Shown here in pieces: positions 22,400-33,150 of a stretch of 64,000 nt of DNA (positions within the stretch are counted from its first letter, which is position 1; each line of letters begins with the position of its first letter). The position numbers and the translations under genes are program-made. Under the pieces are notes generated by a model. The model was not told where the DNA came from. It did no database searches and saw nothing but the letters and a program-made list of their open reading frames with translations. The stretch comes from Budorcas taxicolor (lineage: Eukaryota > Chordata > Mammalia > Artiodactyla > Bovidae), in NCBI RefSeq assembly GCF_023091745.1, contig NC_068910.1, positions 1,524,272-1,588,271 on the forward strand. Direction: 5' to 3'.

Positions 22400-23125
22400 C
22401 CATGCAAGTATTAAAGTCACCTTTAGACAGAGTGCAAAGGTAAGCCAAAAGTAGGAGAAGCTATTTGCAGATCATGTATCTTTCGGAGACCTTGCGTCTA
22501 CAACATGAAAAGTAATAACATAATCAGAAAACAAACTTGAAATGGGCAAAAGACTAGAATTAAACAGTTTATCAAAGGAGACATTCAAACTGTCTTCTAA
22601 GAATTAGAAGGAAACGTTCTCAAAATTGTTAGTCACTAGGAAAATGCCAATTGAAACCACGATGGGGGGACCTGACTTCCCTGGTTGAGGAATCTGCCAT
22701 CCAGTATCGGGGACTCGGGCTCAGTGCCTCTTCTGGGAGTTGAGACCCTACATGCATCCAGGGAAGTACCCACGTGCTGCGGCTGCTGAGCCCGCACGCC
22801 ACCAAGCAGACCCGATGTAGCCCAATAAATATTTAATAAACACGCAGAGGAATTTCACTACACGTGGACCAGTCACTATAATGCAAAAAAGACCATGCCA
22901 AGCCTTACGAGGACTTCAAGAAAACGGAACCTCCCCACAGTGCTGGTGGGAACAAAAATAGTACAATCCCGGCTGGAAAAACCTGCCAGTTTCTTAAGAA
23001 GCTACACGTAAGCTTAGCATATGACCCAACAACTTCACTCCTGTGAATCCAAGAGAAATAAAATCGTACCTGCTCAAACCCTCCTGTCAGCGCTCTTGGC
23101 AGCGTCGTTCATAACAGCTGCAATA
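22400..23125 (+). mobile_element. L1 LINE 3' fragment split by a SINE
   Basis: Segments 22400-22668 and 22846-23125 read like the end of L1 ORF2: the GGGCAAAAGACTAGAATTAA and AAATGCCAATTGAAACCACG words, then after the SINE the GCTGGTGGGAACAAAAATAG and ATATGACCCAACAACTTCAC words, in the usual L1 order. Many stops; dead. Confidence 0.8.
22669..22845 (+). mobile_element. Degenerate tRNA-derived SINE nested in L1
   Basis: GACTTCCCTGGTTGAGGAATCTGCC head with a diverged body. It interrupts the L1 sequence, so it inserted after the L1. Confidence 0.7.
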
Positions 23126-23132
23126 TGGAAGC

Positions 23133-23162
23133 AAAGAGTTGGATGCAACTGAGCGACTGACC
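23133..23162 (+). mobile_element. Short BovA/BovB 3'-end scrap
   Basis: The words AGTTGGATGCAACTGAGCGA and CTGA match the 3' terminus shared by BovB and Bov-A. Only about 30 bp remain. Confidence 0.6.
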
Positions 23163-24202
23163 TGATAGGAGCAACTCGGCTGGCAGATGGACACACGGGT
23201 CTGGTGAGCCCGTGCAGTGGCCACAGAGCCAAGAGGCGGGCGGGCAGCGCAGACAGACCGCAGCCTCAGCAGAGGCCGGCGCAGAGTGACACGCCGTGCG
23301 ACTGCACGCACAGTGTTCAGAAACGTCCAAACAGAAGTCAGACCTGCTGTGACCTGGCGCTGCATGGGGTGGGGCGGGGGCCTGGCTTCAGACAGGCTCA
23401 GGGGAGATGTCTGGAGTGATGAAGGCATTGTCAGACTGGGCCACGGTGACGGCATAGCTCTATAAACCTACCAACTTACTTTAAATAACTAAAATGTATT
23501 GGGTGCAAAGTCTCTTCAATGAAGTTGTTAAAATTATCTTTGGAAACTAACTTTGAAGAACCATAGAGAAAGTCTCTTTACTCAGATGACGTTTGGCGGT
23601 AGGCTGCGCTTACAGTACGGCTCACTCCGCACGCTCCTACACAGGCCAGCCGTACTCTGGAATGAGCTCAGATGTAACTTCGTGGCCCTGAACCTAATCG
23701 CAGCCAGCCAATTTTAAGTCAGATTTGACTTTGACCCTGACTCACATCTCAGTTTCATTTCCTTACTGACAAATCATCTAAGCATGGGCCCCTTGAAATG
23801 ACCTTGAATCTGACCCTGTTATATTCCGACTTTAAATCACACTGAGCCCCTACCCACTGTGACAACTCTCCAACCTGGGGCTAATCCATCTCAACGTTCG
23901 CCCAGCATCGTCTTCCTGTGTCCTGTACACACAGCTGCGCTTGCCTAGACTTGGTTTCTCCTCAGTAAGAAGCGGGTGGAGACTCAACTCCACTGGCGCA
24001 GTGTCTTCCCCATATTCCTACCAAGACTGCACGTGCTCTTGAGACACCAAGTTTGCTCCAACAAGGCGTAAGATGTGCTTTTGAAGAGAATGGGGTTTGC
24101 AGGGTTTGCACTGATGCAAATTCTTACCGTCCTCCTCCTTAGATCCTTTGAATTTGCTCTGTTTCCAGGAAGAATGTGAACTGAGACGCGTGTGTGGGGG
24201 TG

Positions 24203-25088
24203 TGCCGGAGTCCACCTCCGGCAGCCGGGGATTCAACCTGACGGGCTGAGCGGTGTCGGCGAGAAACTCAGGCAGCCTCTCATTTTTCTTGGACTGCCTG
24301 TTTATTTCAAGCTTATGATTCTCTTTTATACTTTTACAAAGGCATTAGGTCAGAGGTTTGACATTTTTAGTTCCCATTGACCCCGATTTATTTTTCTCCA
24401 AAGATCATTGTTGCCCCTCAAAAAGAGTTTCTGCCTCAGCGATTCTCTTATCTACTTTTTCTCATGTGTCCTTGTGAATACACTGTAACTCATGCTAATG
24501 TCTGGGCTGCGTACCACATTCCTCAGTTTCTTTCTTATCTTTCTAAGTCCTGTTTGCCCCTAGTATCCTAAGCTCACTATTTCTTAGAAAGGGCTTCTAG
24601 CTAATAATATCTCTAAAGTCCCTAATTTCTATAAGCTATAGTAGAATATTGTAACATTACAGCAATCCTTAAATCTTTAGTTTCTAACTATTTTAATTAT
24701 TCCTAGGCCCTAAATTCAGCAAACTCCTTTCCCATAAACACTTTTCTCACAAATAAGCTTCAGATAGAATCCCTCCCATGGCCTCAAGCTGCAGCCTGCG
24801 TGCTCACCCTGGAACACTTTTTTGTAAAAGTCCTTGAACAGATGTCAGTGATTAACTTTATGAATTATTCTCTGAGCACAGCTGCAGAAGGCTTTATGCC
24901 TTCTCCTGCTCCTCTCAAAAACAATAAGCACCTTAATATTCTCTTCAGTCAACTCAGCTGAGGAAAGGAAAACACAAGTCAGAATCACAAAGCCTAACTC
25001 CATTCTGGGTCCATGCCTATGGAACAAAGGGAGGGGGTTTAGGGCCATGCCTCTATTTTGTCAGTAATGCCTAAGGCGGCTCCTGACA
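24203..25088 (-). mobile_element. Solo LTR of an endogenous retrovirus (886 bp), minus strand
   Basis: Bounded by TG...CA. The 3' end on the minus strand is a small inverted repeat (CCGGAG/CTCCGG) just before the terminal CA, shared with the LTR at 27724. Flanks are GGGGTG (24197-24202) and GTGGTG (25089-25094), a probable 6-bp target duplication with one change. AT-rich and without coding capacity, no internal gag, pol or env. Assignment to a class II bovid family is inference from the ends and duplication length. Confidence 0.75.
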
Positions 25089-27130
25089 GTGGTGTGTCTA
25101 CGTTCATCTCAGTTCCAACAAAGAGGCGGTTCCTTTGAGAAACAGCCAAGATCTGTTGCGCCGATGCTGACCCTGACACCCTCGGCCTTGAAATGACTGT
25201 CACTCACTCACTGTGCCCACGTCTTGTCCTAAATTTAGGTTGACTTCATCCTTAACCTCAGACCAGGTCTTTACCTTGAAACTGGCCTTGAGCCTGACCC
25301 TGACCCATCTCTCACCCTGTGAGGGAGCGTGCGTTCCACCTGACTTGCCCTGATTTTGCCCATGACCTGAACGTGTGGAATCGAGAACAAACAGTGAAAA
25401 CCCAAGTCCGCAGATGCGGAGAGCACACTGGGAACCAGGGCCAGCATGTGTGGCGAGCAGCGTGGGTGGAGGGCCGGGAGGCCAGGAAGGCCTTTACGAA
25501 GTCAGTCCTGGGGAGGTCACGCACGGCCCGGTGCCTGGTTCAGAAACCTGCATGTGTGGAGCCACCGGGAGAGCAGACCTTAACATTCTCGTCACAAAAA
25601 CGTCAGCGCACGTGACGGGGGGTGGTGATCGTTTCACAGCATGGACAACGCCGAGTCATGATGGTCCGAAGCTCACAGCACGTCACCCGTGGGGAAAACC
25701 AGCTAAACCTTGCACGGGATGCAAAACTGAACTCCAGATGAATCACAGCCTGTAAAGCTCTGAAACTGTAAGACTGGGACACTTGGGAAAAACACAGGAA
25801 AAATACTCAAGAGCTAAGGCTTGGTGAAGAACCTCTTAAACGTGGCTCCAAGAGCATATTCTATAAAAGGAAAAAATCAATAAATCGGACTCCATCAAAA
25901 TTCAAAGCTTTTTCTCTGGAAAAGCTGTTTAAGGGGATGAAAGACCGACTACAGAGAGCAGCTCCCAGAAGCCCTGGCGTCCAGAGTGTTCCCTGGGGCT
26001 CCGTAATGGCTGACGGCGGCCCATGGGGCGTCTCGGCCTCCGTGTCAGGATGGGGCCCGTGCTGATGAGCTGATGGCCGTGAGCATGGGGTGAGGGGCCA
26101 GGGGAGGCCCCCTCACGCCTGCTCGTCCACCCAGGGGAGCTGACAGGTGCACCCTCATAAAACTGACACGGGACACGGCGCGACCCTCGACCCGGCCCCG
26201 GCTCACATTGCCGGACTTTCCCCACCAGGCGCGCCTGCCACGGACGATGTGGGGCGCCTCCCTCGGGCAAGGCCACATTCTTTCCCACACACCAGGGGGT
26301 TTACCCGTTTGAAGGGGGTGAACTCAATTCGCGTTTGAGAAGAGCGTCCCAGGAACTTGTCTGGGAACTAGGGGGGTGGGGGACTCTGCAGGAAGCATTC
26401 AGCGTTCCATCTCTAGACTGGACGCTCTTGTGGCCACGGACCCCAGACTGGAGTTGCACGCGCCCCACCTCCAGCCAGCCGCGCTCGCTGCAGACCTGCC
26501 CCCCAGTCCTAACCGGCCAGAGCCGAGCTCGTCATATCTATGCTGAGCTCCCACCTGCCCTGAATCCGGGGCTTTTTGTACATGGACAGACGCCACGGTT
26601 TGTCCAAGTCTGAAGGTCTGACAGCAGCCAAGGGCTCTGTTCAGTCCTGAGCAGGCTTTTCCTTCAGGTGCTCGGCTTGTCCTTGCACTCACCGCCAGTG
26701 GATGTATGAGGCGTGCAGCTGTTCCAGCCCTGGTGAGGCTCTGTTTACTACACTGGGCCCAGTGCAATACCCTGCCCCCTTGAAGCTGCCTGTCCATCTT
26801 TATTTCAACAATCTGAACATACGGCCAGCGAGTATTTAAGTTCAGTGTCTGAAGGTGCAATTTAAACATGAGTAAGATAGTACACACCCCCCTAAAAAGT
26901 GCACAGCTCAGCAGTTTTAGGGTCCTCCCAGCGTTGTGCAGCCACTAACTCTAGACCGTTCCCATCACTCTCTCACTCCCCACTTCATCGAGTTTCAGTA
27001 GAAAATCGCGTGCAGAAATACGGTCAAAAAGGTTGGTTTGTTTTTTTCTCGCTTAACTTATGTGGAACCCAAACATCAAAGTGATGAAGATGACCAAGCT
27101 TGTGCAGATGCTTTTCAAGGCTTGATTAGG
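25089..27130. other. Intergenic: unassigned sequence and L1 scrap
   Basis: Contains a TGACC-rich degenerate repeat (25165-25325) and an L1 scrap (25730-25930). Nothing else is recognised. The open frames at 25929-26887 have no family signature. Confidence 0.7.
25730..25930 (+). mobile_element. L1 LINE fragment
   Basis: ATAAATCGGACTCCATCAAA and ATTCAAAGCTTTTTCTCTGG are words of the L1 ORF2 3' region. Short and decayed. Confidence 0.75.
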
Positions 27131-27570
27131 ATCAGTTCAGCTCAATCGCTCAGTCGTGTCCAACTCTTTGTTGACCCCATGGACTGCAGCACGCCAGGCC
27201 CCCCTGTCCGTCACCACCTCCCGGAGTTTACTCAAACTCATGTCCATTGAGTCAATGATGCCATCCAACCATCTCATCCTCTGTCGTCCCCTTCTCCTCC
27301 CACTTTCCATCTTTCCCAGCATCAGGGTCTTTTCCAGTGAGTCAGTTCTTCGCATCAGGCGGCCAAAGTATTGGAGTTTCAGCTTCAGCTTCAGTCCTTC
27401 CAATGAATATTCAAGACACTTGATTAGGACACTTGGAGTATATCTGCTATCTCCCACATGGCATAAACCGATTGTTCTCAATGTCTCGATCTGATTGCTG
27501 TCAACTTCATCTGATCTTCCCAACCCTGGAGCATCATGCAGCGAGAAATCTCCAGCAGGAAGCTTCACAA
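27131..27570 (-). mobile_element. BovB LINE 3' end, minus strand
   Basis: The minus strand translates to the same BovB signature as 1-955: LECLEYSLEGLKLKLKLQYF-like, GRRRGRQRMRWLDGIIDSMD, RGAWRAAVHGVNKELDT. Ends in the family's terminal TCGCTCAGTCGTGTCCAACT reverse complement. Younger-looking than the copy at the window start. Confidence 0.94.
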
Positions 27571-27723
27571 ACCGCCTCTGACACCTTCAGTCACAGCACT
27601 TTGTCCGTATACTGCACAAAGCTCTCCGTGAGCTTCAGCTGTATTTTTACCTTCACTTTCACTTCACTTTCAAGATGCTGAAAATGTGGCTTACTTCCCC
27701 TCCTGTCTTCAATACTGAAATGG

Positions 27724-29299
27724 TGCCGGGGTCCAGCCCCGGTGGATCCAGGGTGATTCGAAGGTGAGGGGATGGAGTCGGCGTCTTTGGAAAAATACAT
27801 ATTTAATCACAGATATAGAGAGATTAGAAATGGAAAGTGCAGTAGGAAGATTAGTGGAGAAAAAGAGGCTGAATAACTTGGATTACGTGGAAGAGCATCC
27901 ATGCTCCAGATGGGAATTCAGCCAGAAAAACGAGGGCAAGAAAGAAGCGACATGGGGGAATCAGTCTTTCCGGAAACTGATCCGATTTCTTTATTTTTGG
28001 GTTAGCTTATATACCTTTTGTTACACATAGGGATGAATACACAGTCACGCGGGGGTCAGCAGTCCTGACCTTTATCAAAATCAGGTGCTTCACATAAATG
28101 TATAAAAAAGGTACATCATCTTCTGGCCATGAGTGAGACCTGCTGACATTTTATGATCCTTTCTTTCTGATAACCAAAAAACTTATTTCTTCCAAGGGTA
28201 TTTTTTTCTTCAACCAGACACCACCCTCCAAATAAAGTTACATTCCTATAGGGTGAGGGTGTAGTGAGTTACAATCAAGAAAGGAATGTATTTAACCCAA
28301 GGTTAACATGATTAGTCTTAAAGGTTAATACTTATTTCTCCTATATGCTAGTTATATTCATTATAAGGGCAGGGAATATGGAGATTTAGCAGCAAACATC
28401 AGCCCAACAAGTGAAAATCCTTTCACCAATGCTCCCCTTAAGATCTATTTAGTCTTAAGATAGTGATAAAGTTACATTTTTACGTAGCAAGGACACAGTG
28501 ATTTAAAACAGTACAGTGATCTATTACAAAAGAGAAAATCCATTAACTCAAAAAGTCTAGTATGGCTAACATCAAAAACTACTATATTTCCTTTTCTATA
28601 TTCCAAATACATTGATTAATATATTCCCAGGTGCCTAAGGATATGGAGGCCTGGCGGCAATCATTGACTCAACAAGAAAAAGCCTTATGCTAATTAAGAC
28701 TCTCAAAATACTCCAAAACTCTCTGTGCTGTTTATGGTTGAGGGGTAGTAAACAATCATGTGGCAGGCGTATGGATAATCCTGTCACACAAGCTAGTCTG
28801 TCAGCAGAGAGGTTTGACCTGAGACATCCTTGTCCCACCCAGAGCAGGGAATTAGCAGCAATTATTGACACAACAAATGAAAACCCTTCACCAATATAAT
28901 TCCTAACCAACCCACTATACTAATAATTTCTAACTCCCCAAAAGAATTTGCCTTTAGTAAGTCTAAAACATCTCGTGCCTCTCAGGTTGGGAGGCTGTAC
29001 CTATACAGGTGGGCTAGATAACCTTCAGAGGAGTCCGTAAGCTGAAACACTCTTGTCACGCCCAGGAATTTTTATTGCCTTGGAGCTGCACGTTTACTCC
29101 TCCTCGTAGAGAAACGGTTATGGGGGAGAACCCCCCGTAAAGTCAGAGGTGTAGGTGAGAGCATAACACAGACTCTGGTTTTGGGGTAGATGCTCAGGAA
29201 CAGGGGGTTTCCTGAGGCTTGATCACGGCTTTGCGTATGCCAAGCCTCCCTCCTCATGACCTTTGCCATGGGCGGAGTTCCTCACGCTGGCTCCCGGCA
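27724..29299 (-). mobile_element. Solo LTR of an endogenous retrovirus (1576 bp), minus strand, perfect 6-bp TSD
   Basis: Bounded by TGCCGG...CCGGCA, with direct repeat AAATGG on both sides (27718-27723 and 29300-29305). The minus-strand 3' end is the inverted repeat CCGGGG/CCCCGG before the terminal CA, the same design as in the LTR at 24203. A minus-strand AATAAA lies at 29071-29076. There is no gag, pol or env sequence, so it is a recombined solo LTR or a form with a long U3. Family name not assigned. Confidence 0.85.
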
Positions 29300-29305
29300 A
29301 AATGG

Positions 29306-29460
29306 CTACACAAAAATTCACCAATTTTGATTTTTTTAAAATGCATACTGATGAGACAGCTGTCACCATACAACGGCACAAAACTGTTCCAAATGAAGAC
29401 GAGTGAGCGCTACCAGAGCCATGTTACAGAAATAAACGAACATTTTGGCCAACCCAGAGC
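29306..29460 (+). mobile_element. Mariner-like DNA transposon 3' fragment
   Basis: The terminal words CGAACATTTTGGCCAACCCA resemble the inverted-repeat end of the ruminant mariner. The inner part (29306-29396) is repeated almost exactly at 29868. No transposase frame remains. Confidence 0.6.
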
Positions 29461-29729
29461 AACACTGCCGTCATCAGAACAGTAGTGGTCCTAGCACAGA
29501 ACAGAAATAGACAAAGATGGGACAGTATAGAGAGCGCAGAAATAAACCCGCAGCCCTGTGCTCAGCCACTCTAGACAAAGGGAGGGGGGATACACAGTGG
29601 AGGGAAACAGCCTCTTCAAGAAACGGGACTCGGAAAGCTCACAGCTGTGTGCAAACACCAGAAATCGGAACCTTCCCTAACGACGTATACAAAAATAGAC
29701 TCAAAAGGGACTCGAGCTAAGTGTGAATG

Positions 29730-30052
29730 GGTGCAGCCGCTGTGGACACCAGTATGGGAGTTCCTGAGAAAACTAAAAGCGCAGCTGCTATTAATACACG
29801 AGCCGGCAACCCCACTCCTGGGCATGTATGTCCAAACAGAAGTGTGAATGAAAAGACACGCGCACGCCTACACAAAAATTCACCAATTTTGATTTTTTTA
29901 AAATGCATACTGATGAGACAGCTGTCACCATACAACGGCACAAAATTGTTTCAAATGAGGTTGAAGACGACTTCAGCGCAGCACTATTCGCGGCGGCCAA
30001 GACAAGGACACGGCCTGAACGACCACGGGCAGACGGACAAAGAAGGTGTCAT
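29730..30052 (+). mobile_element. L1 LINE fragment interrupted by mariner-like segment
   Basis: The words GTGCAGCCGCTGTGGACACC, ACCCCACTCCTGGGCATGTA and GCAGCACTATTCGCGGCGGC follow the L1 3' order. A 90-bp segment (29868-29957) unrelated to L1 sits between the second and third word. Confidence 0.78.
29868..29957 (+). repeat. Second copy of the mariner-like 90-bp segment
   Basis: The first 78 bases are identical to 29306-29383, and only two differences are seen up to base 90. The copies are 562 bp apart in direct orientation. Confidence 0.9.
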
Positions 30053-30290
30053 GGGGCTTCCCGGGCGCTCCGGTCGTTGAGCATCCGCCCGCCGACGCAG
30101 GGGACACGGTTTCTATCCCTGGTCCAGGAACTACGATCCCACAGGCTGTGGAGTAACCCGGCTCACGCACCACCATTCCGGAAGCCCGGGTGCCTACAGC
30201 GTCTGCTCCGCCACGAGGAGCCCCCAGTCGCCGCAAGTGGAGGGCTGCCTGCACAGCAGCCAAGACCCAGCGCAACCAGAACGAAAGACA
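30053..30290 (+). mobile_element. tRNA-derived SINE (CHR-2 like)
   Basis: GGGGCTTCCCGGGCGCTCCG head, GACGCAGGGGACACGGTTTC, AACTACGATCCCACAGGCTG, and the CGCCACGAGGAGCC 3' part. It follows directly after the L1 fragment. Confidence 0.85.
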
Positions 30291-30429
30291 ACTTTCAACC
30301 CAAAGGATCCCAACTACGCACGAGCTCTCCTGATCGCCACCCCTCGCTGGCACCCTGCTCGTATTCCGTGGGTCCACTGCCCCTACATGCATCCCACCAG
30401 CATTTTCCAATGTGCACAGTCCAATTCTC

Positions 30430-30700
30430 CAGCTGCGCCTAGTGGCGGCCCCAGCGCACGTGCCTGGCTCCGCGCATGCGCCTGCTTGCGTGAGCCGAGA
30501 AGCGTGTGGCTGGAAGCCGGTGCTGCCGGAGCCCTGGCGTGCCTAGAGCTGATGTGGCTGCCCTGCCCGGCTTCCCTCCGACCGCCGGGTTTCCTGGCAT
30601 CCAGAAGAGACGCGAGTGTCAGCCCGGCCCTCCGCCCTCCTTCCCCCGGCGTTCTCGAGGCGCTGCGGGAGGGGTCCCTGTCACCGGGAACTCGTCACTT
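30430..30700. promoter_or_regulatory. CpG-rich patch with an NRF1-type palindrome
   Basis: A locally CpG-rich stretch containing GCGCATGCGC at 30472-30481, the consensus palindrome for NRF1, a factor at housekeeping CpG promoters. No recognised exon follows. Could be an unannotated promoter or a chance site in GC-rich DNA. Confidence 0.4.
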
Positions 30701-31275
30701 TGCTGGAGCTCCAGGGGAAGGAGCCGGTGCTGGAATGCCGTCCCCTACTCAGGGTCTTGTCTAGTCCGTGGGTTAACGGCGAGTCCAGGGAGGAGGAGGG
30801 GTGAGGGGTGTAATAAAGCCCCAGCTTTAGGAGAGCAAAGGCCCACTGACCGCAGGAAGCCCGCACAGCTGTCAGCCCAGAAAGGCGCCCTCCCTCTCCC
30901 CCCAGTCACGCCTCCACCCCTGGAAGGGCTGTTCGGGGGTCGTCTTGTCCCGGGGCTGCTGGCTTCACCCCCCCCCCCCCCTCCAGGTCCCTTTTGGGAC
31001 GAGAGGACCCTCCAGCTCTGGCACCCGCTCAGCTTGCCCTGGGCATCGCCGGAGTCCTGTCAGGGGATCGCTTCCCTGCCTCTTTCCCCTGAAAAGAAAC
31101 CGCTAGAGCATCCTGAAAAGACGATGCACTGTGGCCAAGCGGCGTTTATTCCTGGAATGCATCTGCGAAGTCTGCCAGTGCAGGACGTTTAGAGGGTGAA
31201 GATGAAGGCCCAGCGTGACCATCTCAAATGGTGCAGAAAAAGCACTCCAAAGAATTCAACTATGACGTTTCCGCA

Positions 31276-31400
31276 GGGGACTTCCCTGGGCGCCCAGTGG
31301 TCAGGACTCCCGAGCTTCCACCGCAGGGGCCACCTGGTGGGGGAACTAAGATCCCGCCTGCCAACTGGGGCAGTGAAAAATATAATGAATTTCATAAATA
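31276..31400 (+). mobile_element. tRNA-derived SINE with A-rich tail
   Basis: GGGGACTTCCCTGGGCGCCC head, GGGGGAACTAAGATCCCGCC body, and an A/T-rich tail AAATAAAATTTTTAAAAG. Confidence 0.87.
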
Positions 31401-33150
31401 AAATTTTTAAAAGTAAGCCAAACTCAGACACACGGAGCAGACTGGATGTTGCCACAGGTAGAGGATGAGGGTGGGTGACGTGGGTGAAGGGTGGAAGGCC
31501 TCCAGCTCCTGGGGCTGCAGCGCCCGTGATGGCGACTGGCGTTAGTCACGCTCAGCTAACTGCATATTGCAAAGCTGCTAACGCCACTGAACCAAGCTCT
31601 CTTACCTGACACGGAGCAAGCCACACTCCACGGAGATGCCTGAGATGCCGAGGTTTGAGGGTTTATTCAGAAGGTAGCCAAGCATGGAGACAGGAAAATG
31701 AACCTCCGGGCAGGCAAGAGGCTGGGGCATGATGGGATCAGGAATAAGAAATAGGGAGAGGTGGTGGGGAACGGCGTCCCATCGTGGGTCTGTGCAGGTG
31801 GAACCAGGGCCTGGCGTCTGCACCTTCCAAAGGTCACCCTGTGGACACCCGTGCCGGCCCAGTTGGAGGGGCCGTGGTCCCACAGCTCAGCTCACACCAG
31901 GTGCAGCTGAAGCCGAGTTCCTGGAGGACAACTCGCGCAGACGTGTTGTTTAGGCTGAGCTGCGTCGAGGACACGTGGCTCTTTACGCAGCAATGATTAC
32001 AATGAGCTTGAGGCGTCAAGGCAGGTTACAGGTGAAATGGATTTAACTACAGACTCCATACAGTTTCACAGTGAGGGTAGGTCTTAAAAAGTCCTCATCA
32101 GGACAAAAAAAAATCCTGAAACTGTGTACGGTGACGGACTGTGCTGTCTCACAGTACATACAAACATTCAAGTACCTGGTACACTTGAGAGCTTCCCAGG
32201 CGGCTCAGCCAGTGGTCAGGAACCCGCCTGCCACTTCAGGAGACGCAGGTTTGATCCCTGGGTCGGGAAGATCCCCTGGAGGAGGGCATGGCAACCCACT
32301 CCAGTATTCTCGCCTGGAGGATCCCATGCCAGAGGAGCCTGGCAGGCTGCAGTCCCTGGGGTCACAGAGCCAGACCCGACTTAGTGACTGAACAACAAGC
32401 GTTTAACCACAAGAGATTACATACTAAACAAGATCATTTTCCTACTTGTCTTCAGAGTGTTTTGCAGCCCTGAGCCTGCCCTCCGCCTGGCATAGCAGCA
32501 GGGGCCGCTATCAGCTGCCCCCTTATGGACCCACCAGGCCTTGCAAACCACCTCATTCACTGGTATTTTCTACCTGGTCAAGTAGGCCTGTATGTTTGTG
32601 GACCCTGGGATAGATACAGTTGGTGCTTTTGTCTGTGGTTTTCTTGTGGGGTTTTTGGTTTCCTGGGACAAAATGTGAATAGACAAGCATCCAGACAGAA
32701 GAATGGGGAGCAGGGAGAAGGCAGCACAGAGGTGTGGGGGGGGGGGGACCCCCGTGAGGACGCAGCTCTGGTGGCTCACCATCAGGTGAGCCTGTGACGC
32801 CCTGCTCCCCGGGGCCCACAGTCCCCACCGGGGCTGGGGGCACGGATTCCCGACTGGCCAAGGCCAGCAGGTGCCGACAGTACGTCCTTGAAGGCAGCAC
32901 CAGGGAAGGGCGGAGAGGACGGTTGAGAGGTCACTCTGGAAGCCAGCTCTGCCGGCTGGGGTGGCCGCAGGTCAGGTGCGCGCCAGCTGTCACCTGCCCA
33001 GGTGCCTGGAGAAGCCAGCCTCCAGCTGGGCCAGCCTCCACTGGGGCTGTGGACATTACGCGTGTGTCTGCGGGGGTGCAGGCGGCAGGGATGTCCTGTG
33101 AGGATCGCGCGCTGGTCTCCTGGCCCGAGGAGAGGGGCCCAGGCTGCTCT
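31401..33150. other. Intergenic, no gene recognised
   Basis: Apart from the Bov-tA SINE and a 13-base G run near 32739, nothing supported by splice sites or family similarity is visible. Confidence 0.7.
32188..32398 (+). mobile_element. Bov-tA SINE
   Basis: GAGCTTCCCAGGCGGCTCAG head, GATCCCTGGGTCGGGAAGAT and the terminal CAGACCCGACTTAGTGACTG. Nearly complete. Confidence 0.95.

Larger units (their letters stand above)
21576..24202. other. Intergenic: unassigned stretch, L1/SINE nest and degenerate repeats
   Basis: From 21576 to about 22400 no gene is seen. Then come L1 pieces with a nested SINE (22400-23165), and a degenerate TGACC-rich stretch (23690-23840). No splice-supported exon or known protein signature appears in either strand. 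Confidence 0.75.

Noticed and set aside
30440..30455. Possible CTCF site near GCCTAGTGGCGGC
   Set aside because: The core lacks one base compared with the CTCF consensus, so the match is too weak to claim.
30237..31192. 175- and 228-codon overlapping frames after the SINE at 30 kb
   Set aside because: The first part of one frame is SINE-derived and neither shows a known domain.
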